Source of the DNA: Mytilisepta virgata
Lineage: Eukaryota > Mollusca > Bivalvia > Mytilida > Mytilidae
NCBI GenBank assembly: GCA_028015205.1
Contig: CM051518.1
Span: 29,478,001 to 29,542,000 of the forward strand
DNA length: 64,000 nt
Direction of reading: 5' to 3'
Below, piece after piece: positions 1 to 11,400 of this stretch (position 1 is its first letter; the number at the start of each line of letters is the position of its first letter). The translations under genes were made by a program, and so were the position numbers. The notes below the pieces were generated by a model, which did not search any database, was not told the DNA's origin, and was given only the letters and a program-made list of their open reading frames with translations.

Positions 1-49
1 GTCTTTAGTATTTGTTAATTTGTATTATCTGCTTTTCTGTTACTTTGAA

Positions 50-406
50 CCGCCTCGGTGGTCTCGTGGTAGCGTGCTCACCCCGAGTGCGGAAGGTGGC
101 GGGTTCGATCCCCGGCCGGGTCAAACCAAAGACATTAAAATTGGTATTTGATGCTTCTCCGCCAAGCACGCGGCATCGAGGAGTAAGAGCAAAGACTGGT
201 CGGCTCGGAGTCAGAATAATGTGTCCGAGTGAGGTGATATGTCTTCCTGTGGACAGTTACCTCGTGAGCTAGCACCTTAAAAATCCGACTTAGCGTGTCG
301 GTCTGGTACAAAGCAGGATCATATTCATTATCATATCAACATGTTCTCGTCCTGATATGCACCTGGTTGCCACTGGACGTTAATCAATAATTCATCCATC
401 CACCCA
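50..406 (+). mobile_element. Complete tRNA-derived SINE with 14-bp target duplications
   Basis: The head at 52-122 resembles a tRNA, with an A box near 67-77 (TGGTAGCGTGC) and a B box at 102-112 (GGTTCGATCCC). A non-tRNA body follows, and the tail is an ATCC-type short repeat. The 14-base sequence TCTGTTACTTTGAA occurs on both sides (36-49 and 407-420), as expected of target-primed insertion. Confidence 0.85.
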
Positions 407-420
407 TCTGTTACTTTGAA

Positions 421-1010
421 TCAAGCCTTTGGTATTCTTTTCGTTTTTAGTACAGTACATTGATTATTAAATTCTATACTACTACATTGCACAATTAAAG
501 CAATACATGTAACATAATTTTAATATACTTTTTGGTACGAAATTCTCATTTAATTTTTTTTTTTTAATTTTTGTGAAAGAATTCTACTCTCAAGCAAATA
601 ATTTTGGAAACGGACCACTCAAGAAACATTTCATCAAAACTCGGTCCTGAATGACAGATTAATTTTAGAAAAAAATTTTTTGGGGCCTTTTTGCAGTTAC
701 AGTAAAAATATTCAAATCGGGCTGTGGTATGGTCCTTCGGACAAAATAGACAAGAATCATTCAGCCAAAGGTTAGTTCCAATATACTCAATAGTTTCGGA
801 GATGAAAAATTCATATAGAAAACTTTAACTCTTACGACGACACACGACGGACGCATTTAGTGTTATCAATAACAAACTTGGCTCCTTGGACCAGTTTGTG
901 TAATAATATTAATAATATATAGTATGGTAATATTAATATAACACAGATATTGTTATTATATACTAGTATAAAAAATATACACATACTTTTTTGTTCAACC
1001 ATCAGATAAA
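421..1010. other. Upstream flank of the TRIM-like gene
   Basis: AT-rich sequence with no recognisable repeat or coding signal. It must hold the 5'UTR and perhaps the promoter. A possible 5'UTR acceptor (CAACCATCAG) ends at 1003. Confidence 0.4.
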
Positions 1011-2400
1011 ATGGAAAAAGATTCAAATAAAAAAAGCGAAGAAGATCCATTGAAATGTTTAAATTGTAACAGACAGTTCGATGAAGAAAGTCTTCAACCA
1101 AAAGTCCTCCAATGTCTTCACGCAATGTGTTCAACTTGCCTGCTAGACGTAATTAAAGATAATGGACTAACTTGTCCAAAGTGTTGCAGGAAATATGAGG
1201 TATCTGGACAGCCACTGGAGCAATTTGTCACTGATTATACTCGAATTGATCTTTTGCGATATAAAAAATTTCACGAAAATAAAGATTTAACCTGTGAAAA
1301 CTGTAAAGGAGGGAAATCATCAGATTCCCGATGTCAGGATTGTGAAATATTTCTTTGTTCCGCTTGCAAGAATAGTCATTTGAAAAACAGAAAATGGAGA
1401 GGACATACGGTTTTAGATATTTCAGAAATAAAGAATGCGTCGGATTTTAAGCAAGAAATGTTGTGTGACATTACCGGACACAAAAATATGCCCCTCGATT
1501 TGTATTGTGACGAGTGCAAGATATCAGTGTGTAATATATGTTGGATAGAGGACCATTCGAACAGCAAAGGGCACACTCGAAGAAACATAACAGAAGTTTT
1601 TGATGAAGAAAGAAAAATGCTGGAAGAAAAGGTAGAATTGACGAATGAAAAAAGTATTGGCTATAAGAAATTACAGAAACAGATAGATGACGAAAGTGAC
1701 AATATTAGCAGACAAACAATCGACACTGAGTTTGAAATTACCTCATACTTTAATCGATGCATTAGGCTGTTGGAGAAGAGAAAGGATTGCTTATTAGAAA
1801 AGCTTAATACTATGTCAGAAAAAAAGCTTGAAGCACTGAAAATTCAGAAAGAAGATCTTAGTGTTAGAGAAAAAATGTTATCTGATGTATCTCAATTTTT
1901 AGAACAGTCGTGTTTATCTGAAAACCCTGCAGCGTTTCTCAGTTTATCTCCGATCATTAGTAAAGAATTTGAAGAAATCAACGACTTACAGTCTGATGAA
2001 ACAACAATGGTTATAGGTGACATTTCCTTCTACAACAAAGACAAAGGCTTGTTTGAGGAAACAATTAAACAGTTAGGTGACGTATTATCATCAGATGCCT
2101 ATCCACCAACATCAGATATATCCTTTAATAAGCGAGTCCAACAGAAGCAGGATAATCTCATTAAAGTTATTCTAAGAGATTATCATGGGAAACCGGTGAA
2201 TGATCCCGTGCACGTGTCTGCTATCATTAAAGAAGACTCCACGGGAAAAAGAGCTATAATAAACTTAGAAAACAAAGGAGAAGGGATGTTTGAGGCAAAT
2301 TGCACTTTAAATTATACTGGTATATATGGATTTCAGATTCTGGTCAATGGAAGATTATTTAAAGACACTGAGGATGTACAATGCCTAGAAAATGAAAAAG
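1011..2400 (+). CDS. Exon 1: RING, B-boxes, coiled coil, filamin-like domain (TRIM module)
   Basis: The RING is complete: C16, C19, C35, H37, C40, C43, C55, C58 in the C-x2-C...C-x-H-x2-C-x2-C...C-x2-C pattern. Two B-boxes follow, one starting at LTCENCKGG and one at EMLCDITGHK, with the expected Cys/His spacing. A Lys/Glu/Leu-rich coiled coil then runs to about residue 310. The last 75 residues, from about DNLIKVILRDYHGKPVND, have the beta-strand pattern of a filamin/ABP280 Ig repeat, as in TRIM2/3/45/71. No NHL, SPRY or other usual TRIM C-terminus follows. The open frame ends at a TAG at 2403 only if the donor at 2401 (AG|GTTAGA) is ignored. The ATG at 1011 is the first in frame, in a good context, and directly precedes the RING. 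Confidence 0.9.
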
Positions 2401-5400
2401 GTTAGAGTAAAATTACAAGCAATTTGTAAATAATAAAATGGATAAAAGGAAATGTCAATCAATGAACGCCATCCAATCGTCAGGACAAAACACAAAAGTA
2501 GAAACAAAAAAGATTAGTTTTATTGGTACAGACATTTAGCAGTGGCGGGGTTAAACTGGATTTATGGGCAGCCAGATCTTCCTGTTATCTATCCCGACCG
2601 TGTTTGATTTAACAAAATTTCAGATGTTTAAGAGAATTCAAATTTTCTGAAAATCTCAGATTAATCTTTGTAAACTCCAGCATTGGATTGTTCTTAAAAA
2701 TTTATAACGGAAAAAAATGGCAGAATAAGATAAATCTGCAATAAGTTTAATTGAATTTAAAAAAGAATGTGCTGTATAAAACATAACAAAATTATTAAAT
2801 ATTTTTCAGATTCAATAGAAAATGGCATGGATAGATATGAAAATAGAATTGGTATGTAATTTTTTATTTAAATGAAAGTGTGAAGATCAATCTTACGATT
2901 ATATGTGAAGTTGATATTTTCGGTATATTTTTTATATGGACTTGTTTTGTCGTTGCGTTTATGATTTATTTATTTATGAAAATATGTATTTTGATGGAAT
3001 GTTGGTATTATTGATTGCTATTTTCATTATTGTTGTAACTTTGAGTGCTTCTTGTTTAAAATAAGTTTGGTTTTTGGTCTTCCAAATGTTTGTTTTAATG
3101 CTGCTGATGAGAGGCAACTCCTTGAAATGCGTCGTATACAGCATAGTATAAATTTACTATATCTAATATTAGTATCTTTGGATTGTTATTTTGACTTTTA
3201 AGGTCGGAAGTATATTGATAAGATTGATAAACACAGTTTTGTCTTATCTTTCTTCCTTTCCACAAAAGAGGATGAATGTGTTCTGTGGTTATTGAACTGG
3301 ATAGAAAAGTAACATACATACGACTTTTTACAGAAAATTAACACCATGTCGGGCGTTTTTAAAACGCAAGAACGGTTCATCCTTCTTGTGTATATGAGAA
3401 ATCCTATTTGATCTCGTCATTTTGTCTTGTTTCAAACATTGTTTTTGGATGGATAGAAGATGATTTTAATACTGTAAATTCGGAAATTATTGCGATGTTT
3501 TTATTATTCCGAAAAATGCGATAGGGTTGTAATCGCAATAATTTAAACCCGCGTTTTGGAATTTTTTATATGAATGAAGCGGGGTTTTTCTCAATATCGC
3601 AAAAATTAAAATCGCATTTTGGTCTAAATGACAAAATCGCAATAATAAATGCACGCAATAATTTCTGAATTTACAGTAGATGATTTTTAATAAAACCCTA
3701 CAGCGCCTTGGTGAAATTCTTGCTTTAACAATCCGATTTTTTCTAATATAAAAAAAATGAGATTTACCCTAAGCAATAAAAACTTAATACGAACACGCAT
3801 ACGAATATTTTTATTATCCAAATCATGGGATATATACACAAGTAATAAAATCATTAATGAAAATAAAACAAGGAAACTATAATGCGTAAATTACAAGTAT
3901 TTTCTAAATCCAAATCTTAGTAAGAGCAAAGATTCAAGACGCAAGTTTTAGACCTCGAAATTTCTACTTCACAAGGTGCTATCTATTAAACTAGAGGCTC
4001 CCGGGGTCCTGTATCGCTCAACTAGATTCAACACCCATAAAAAACATAACTGAAAGACTGCTTGGTTGGTGATTGGGATAAATGGACATTTTTATTTTAT
4101 AATAGATGATCTGCATGTAATTACCATTGCTGCCTAGATTTCTTTAAACTGGATCAGGTTTGACAGAAGAACACTTTATGAAGAGAATTTCACATCCGAT
4201 TCTATGTTAAGAGTTTGTGGCCATTTTAGCTAACAGTCTTAGTTATAAGATAAATATCACTACTAAGTTCACCACTTACAGTCATATTGGTTCACAATCC
4301 GGCTAATTGGACAAAATTCTGAAAGAGGACTATCTGAAGACCATTTCTACCAAGTAATGTTCCAATTGGCCCAGTGATTTCAGAAAAGAAGATTTTTAAA
4401 AAGTAATTTCCCATTGGGTCCTCTGTTAAACTAATTTCGACTGTGCCAGCCATCATGGTTTACTGTCCGGATCTTCTGACATATTTCTGAAGAAGGACCA
4501 TCTAAGGATCGTTGTTGCCAAGTCTGGTTTTAATTGGCCATGTGGGACCAGACAAGAAGATGTTAAAACAAAATTTCCTATTGGGTTCTCTTTTAAACTA
4601 ATTTCGGCTTTGGCAGCCATCTTGGTTGAGAGTCCAGGTCAGTTGGGCACATTTCTAAAAAAGTATGAATACCGAAGTCCGTGGACAAAAAACACAACCG
4701 GAAACACCAAAAAGACGACAAAGTAACAAACAACACAAAAACCAAAATGTATACACAGAAACAAGCGTGCTAGCACGACCACCACCAGAAACTGGGAATA
4801 AACTCAGGTGCTCCGCAAGGGTGAACAGTTCCTGCTTCTTGCAAGAAACCCGCCATGCTGCTCGTTGAAGGTCAGGTCCAGTGAAAGATTTCCATTTTAG
4901 GACCATTGCTGCCAAGTCCAATTGGCCGGGTGGTTTCAAGCAAACAGGTGTTTTAATGAATTGTCCCAAAGGGTCCTATGTTGAACTAAGTTCGTAGCTC
5001 CCATCTTGGTTGATAGTCTGGGTCATCGGACACACATCTGAAAGAGAACCATCTAAGGACCATTGCTACCAAATTTGGTTCCAACTGGCCAAGTGGTTTC
5101 AGACAAGAACATTTTTTAAATAAATTTTCACATGGGGTCCTATGTTAAACTAAATTTAGCTGTGGCAGTCGTCATGGTTGACAGTCCGGATATCAGACAT
5201 ATTTCTGAAAAAAAGACCATCTAAAGACCATTGTGGCCAAGTCTGGTTCCAATTGACAAAGCTATAAGTCTGGAAGTCTTGGACGCCGGACACAATTGTG
5301 GAAGGGTTCCACCCAAGGACCATTCCACCAAAGTTTGGTCCCAATTTGCCCGGTAGTTTCAGAGGTGAAGATTTTTAAAGGAAGGTTTAATACGACGAAG

Positions 5401-8400
5401 GACAGCGGACGACGGATTCAGAGTGATGGCAATAGCCCACCTGGCCGTTATGGTCAGGTGAACCATAAAGATGATTTTTTACTCCTCATCATATGGGTTG
5501 TTTTACACTATATTTTTAATTAGGTTATTGTATGAAATCCATTCCGAATTACACAAATATTACAGCTGATTTTCTTTTATCACACAGGTAGTATTTTAAA
5601 CTATTCAGTTATTTATTATCACCGCGCTTCAGCGAACCGCGAAGATTATGTTTTGCTGTTAGGCGTACGTAAGTACGTTAGTAATGTCCAGGATAATCTC
5701 AGTAACCACAGGATGTAGAAAGATGAAACTTGGGTCATTGATTGTGTGGGGACTGCGCCAAAGTTTCGGAATTTGAATAGGGTCGCGGGGGGGGGGGGGG
5801 GGGCTACAAAGGGAGCCTAAGGGTACATTATTCCTTTGTCACGCAACTCCTCTTAGGTTATTTGGAATACGGAACTGACAGTTGGCTCAGTAATTGCCCT
5901 GTCATTGTAGATTGTGCCAAAGGTTTCGGAATTTGAATAGCGCCCCTGAGCGCCGGGCTACTCAGGCAACCTAAGGGTACATTATTCCTTTGTCACGCAA
6001 CTCATCTCAGGTCATTTGGAATACGGAAGTGTAAGTTGGCTCATTAATTGCACTGCAAATGTAGATTGTGCCAAAGGTTTCGGAATTTTAATAGCGCATA
6101 TGGAAGCCGAGCTACACGGGTGGCTTAAGGGTACATTATTCCTTTGTCACGCAACTCCTCTCACGTTTTTTGGAATATGGAACAGAAAGTTGGCTCAGTA
6201 ATTGCCCTGTCAGTGCAGATTGTGCCAAATGCCTCCCTGGGTGGCCGGGGTACAGAGATAGCCTTAGGATACATTATTCCTTTGACACGCAACTCCTCTC
6301 ATGTTATTTGGAATATGGAACTGCAAGTTGGCTATGTAATTGTACCATTAATGTAAATTGTGTTAAAGGTTTCAGAATTGTTTTAAGATGCGGCTCCAAC
6401 TTTGGCAAATTTCATGGAAGTCTCAAAAACCATTATTTATTTGATTTTTGACAAGAAACCGTGTATTTTCTGGATCACATCAGCAGTAACATATATTGGG
6501 ATCATCTAGATGTCAAAATAAAACGTATCACAAAATACCGAAATAAATTTGATCCACTGTATGGCCATTTCGTTGACTGACAACTCATCAGCAGTGCTCG
6601 AAATCAAAATATTGGAAAACCGATTAAAGATATAATGATGAATTAATAAGCACAACCATCAAAAATCAAAACAATTAAAAGTATGCAATTCCAATTTCCT
6701 GAAAGTGTCTTAGACTATTATTTCGGAATTTTATTTAGCATTTATAGATTTGTTTTTATCATGTTAGCTTTAAGATTCATCAGGATCATTTGGATTTCAA
6801 AAATATGTGATTCCAATTTTCGTAACTTTCCTGGAAGACTCAAAGACTAGGTTATTTGTGATTTCTACTTAGCAATTATATATATTTGGAATCACTTTAC
6901 CAACAGCACTAGTTTTGATTGTATTGAATTAAAAAATATGTGATTCCAATTTGGGTAAATTTCCTGACAGTATCTAAGACTATTATTTTTGGAATTTTAC
7001 TTAGCAACTATAGATTTTTTTTGGATCATATTTGCTTTAATTAAGACAAATCTAGATCAGTTGAATTCCAAAATATGTGATTCCAATTTTAGTAAATTTC
7101 CTGAAAGACTACTTTATTTGTGATTTCTACTTAGCAACCATATATATTTGGAATCACTATAGCAACTGCACTACTTTGGATTGTATGGATTTCAAAAACA
7201 CAATAGTAGCGCGGGGATATGCAGCGGGGCTGCTTCGACTAGTTTTGGATTTGTTTTGACACCAACGTTTCCGGGAGGGAGGCATTGCTTCTGGTAGAAG
7301 TCCACATAATGACACTTAGATGTAGTCAGTTTTTCCTGTATTAATCCTATTATATGGAAGTCCTTACACTATCATTCTTGTTTATTTCTCGTTCATTAAA
7401 TCAGAAAACTCACGTTTGATGTTTGTAATTTTCAGAACTGTTCTGTAATGGCAGTGAGTACCCCGATTCGGACGAAGAATGTGGTTAGTATTATGCACTT
7501 AAATACGTAAATTTATTTTAAGTATAGTAGAAAATGAAACTTTATTGTAAAGATATCTTAAAAAATGCTTGTCAATACCTCAGGCACCGGTTTGGGAGCT
7601 TGTTGCTCGGCAAGTTTGACTAGAAAAAAATAATGCTTTATCAAAGTCATCAGATTTCTCTTAAAATAAATGATATTTACTGTTCATCCAAAGCCGGTTT
7701 ATCCCTTTAACCTCTAATTAGGACACGGATATAAAAATTTGATAATCTGAATACTTACAGGTTCATCGGACGCATACTTAGAAGAAGATGATGATGAGGA
7801 AGGTAAGTAGGACTGAATAATGCATATATATATGATCGGATATGATTGTTAATACACATAAATTGATTCATGACCTTTTTATCATCCCGAAATCTTCTAC
7901 CAGCCTTTTAGGCCGGAAAGCGGAAATCTGAAACATTTTCTTTAAAATATCTATAAGCCGTTTTACTGTATTTTTGTTGCCTTTAGTCGTCATTAATAAA
8001 TGCGTTTCCAGTGATAAATTATTCACAAGGGCAGATTTTCCATATGACGTCACCATATATATAAAAGAATGTGGCTTTGCTAACTTCGATCCATATGTCT
8101 AATCGTTTTGATGTTGAAAAGTACTGAATTGTAATAGTCACGTGTTTGTCATCAAAATTAAGTTACAGAGGTCTACTGAATACAAATTCGCCTCTCCCTG
8201 TCGAAAACCTTTTATTTGCTGAACATGCACCTATTAATGTAAATAATTCCAATTAATCCCTTTATAATTATTATTTCAAATTCTATAGAAGACATTGTTT
8301 GCTTGAACCTGTGCACGGTATATAAATTTGGAGGCGAATTAATGAACTATTATAGTGTTATTAACTGGCTGTTTCTGTATTGGCACTGGTATAGATTCAA

Positions 8401-11400
8401 GGTTTGCTGTATTGGCCTCGAGACCCGTAGGGTCGAGGGCCAATACAGCTAACCGAGAATCTATGCCAGTGCCAATACAGAAACAGCCAGTTCATAACAC
8501 TTTTATTAGATAATCCAACTTTTTCAATACAGACTTGTTCTGAATGCTGTATTACATACATCAAATGTGAATATAGGGCCAATATTTCCAATACGGACTG
8601 GCAATGAAACGACCGGATGTGAAAAGGCTGTATTAGCCCTAGGGCTCATACGGCCTTATTCAGTATTTTCCAGTATTGGACCGGGCCGAAAAGCAATATA
8701 GATCACGTGATTTATATGACCAGGACGACGTCACCAGTATGACACATGCCGTTTTGGTAGTATTAGAGCTGTTTTAATCATATTATTTAATAAATCTATT
8801 TACAAACCGGCAGTGGTATGCGTTCACCCAATTTATCCGCAATCAAAATAACCATATGCTCAAAATCAACGCGTGATTCAATTTGGGTAAATTTTAAAGT
8901 TAATAAAACCTTTTTGACTGTTATTTGATAAAATAAGAAAATAAATTTTAGTGCCAGCTGATATTGACATTGATGAAATGATATGTGAAGATGATTGTTC
9001 AACTAGACCAAAACGTGCCAAAAAAATTCGTCAAGCATTTATGAATACTACAAATAAACTAGTTGTAAATAAGCCTTACTACCAAATTATTGGTTATACA
9101 GGTACATGAATTTGTTAAAAATAATTTGAGAATCATTATTGTAATATAAATATGTACTATGATCGGTATGTAATTTTGAATCAGCTATTAGACTCATAAC
9201 TAAAATTCTGAAAGCAAAAATTGTTTGCTTCCTAATTTTTGGAGAAAAATAATCTAGTGTAAATATTCATAGGAAAAAGTACACTAATGTAAATAGTCCT
9301 AGGAAAAGGTACACTAGTGTAAATAGTCCTAGGAAAAGGTACACTAGTATAAATATATATCCCCCCAAATAAAAAAAAATATTTGCTTTTTTTTTAACTG
9401 AAAATTAACACTTTCCCTAAAAAATACCAAGCCCCATTTTTATAATGTTTCCCCATAAAAAAATCCTCTTCAGAATCTTTATGGTTAGTTAGATGATTTT
9501 CGCTGGCCTCGAAATTAATAACCGAGTGAAAAATGGTCAGTGGATATTTTTCACTAGAACATGTTTTCCACCGAAAAAAAAACACTGGTGGAATTAGATC
9601 ACTGTTACAGATGCATCAAAACACGTATACCGAGCTGCACTATTCCACATTAAAATCTATTCACATGTAAATTTTCACGGCTAAATATGCAGCAGTTTTG
9701 CCAAACGACCGCGACACAATTTGTGACGGAAAATATGGTAGGATTACAATACTTCGCCTTTCCAAAATTCGGAGGCGAATTAATAATAGTATTCTTTGAG
9801 ATAGCATTGATATGTAGGCCAGATTACATCATAACCTCAGATGTAATTTCTATGAAGAGTTCTTTAATGGAATGTCATAGAAAAAAGACATACCGATTTT
9901 ACATCTTAATCATTATTAATCTTTATAAAGGTAGTGAATTTGACGAGGAAATTAACAGTATCAGTGTACAAGGATTTCCTGAAGGCACAACATCTGATGC
10001 AGTTAAAGATTATGTCAACTATCAAAACGTTTCTGGTGATGAAAGGGTCGTTAATGTGCAGTTCAATGAAGACGATGACTCTTTTATGGTAGTTTTCTCA
10101 AATCGAGAAGGTACGAGTATACTTAATACAATTGGCAAAGGATTCAATTTTTGTGAGAATAAATAGACTTCTTTTTGCGATTCAATTCCATTTCTTTGTG
10201 TTTTTTTTTTCAATTTTCCATTTCATATATTGTGCTAAAAGTGTCCACAGCATATGTAATTTGTGCAAGGGACTTGTATTAGAATTGTTTGACTTTAGGT
10301 CTTGCATTGAACATTAATAGCAATAAACGCGTTTTCTGACAAAAACGTGTTTTGGAAATGCAAGAACATAAGATATCTATAAACATTCTATAATATCATG
10401 AAAACCTAATGTCTCATCAGAATGATCCAATGCCAAAGACTTGCCGGGAGATCTATGTAGTTAAAAAATAAGGACAGTGTCGAAAGATTAAAATGTGAAC
10501 TAATGATTCCGGACTTCGCTTCCACCGTTCGTTAAATTTGATCGTTATCCGCGTTTTGAAGAAAAAAAGTTTTATAAAACATCTCAAATTAGAAGGTTCA
10601 ATAATGTTTATGTGCACTCTAAATGTAAAATGTTCAACAATTCGTTCATATTTACAGACCTGAAAGACTTCTGTAGGAGTAAGCATACATTTGCAGGCCA
10701 CACTCTGAAAATAGAAATTTATGATAAAGGAACCGAACAGATTCCGAGTTCTATAACAGTTAAAGGTCTAGATAAAAACAAATTAGACTTCTTAAATGAA
10801 TCATCATCCAGCAAAGAGGTACTGGAAAAGCGTCTGAAGCAATTAGATGCACATATAGATTGGCGTTCTAATGATGCCGTTGGTGGGTCTTTGGAAGTTA
10901 ATTGTTTATTAACTATTGAAACAAAAGACTACCGACAAAAAGCAAGGCGATGGAGCATGTGTGTCGAACGAGAAATTGTAAGGTTTTTTGAAACTTTATA
11001 TGTTTCGGAAGAAAAACTTAAGCCTGACGAATGGGAATTGCTGCAGAGTCAAGTGGAAAAAATCAATATTTCAGACGGACAAAGAGTATCATTTCAACCG
11101 GACGGAACAAAGTCATACCTCATTGTAGTAGGATACAAGATGCCTTTTAAAGAAGTTTCAACTGAGATACATCTTCTGTTGAGTGATGTGTCTGTGACAG
11201 AACGTTTAGAAAGCTTTCAGATTAATTTGCTTACCAGCGGAGATGTTTTAAACGAAATTAACAAAGATTTCAAAGGAATGAAAATAATACCAAGAAAAGA
11301 TAAAAATGTCGTTGAATTTTCTGGAACTGCAGGAATTGTTTCCTTTGCAAAGCAAAGAATGGCTGAAGCCCTTGAAAAAGTAGTAGGGGTTCAAATAACG

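Noticed and set aside
52..122. A tRNA gene
   Set aside because: A and B boxes are present, but the acceptor ends pair poorly, and a long body, an ATCC tail and flanking duplications show it is a SINE head.
5156..5523. Short proteins in 4650-5530
   Set aside because: They lie in tandem repeat copy C and its nested insertion, with no family similarity.
6016..6451. Overlapping short proteins with repeated WNMEL/LEYG motifs
   Set aside because: Created by the 155-bp tandem repeat.
9254..9355. CRISPR-like array
   Set aside because: 30-base units lie head to tail without spacers; an ordinary tandem repeat in an intron.
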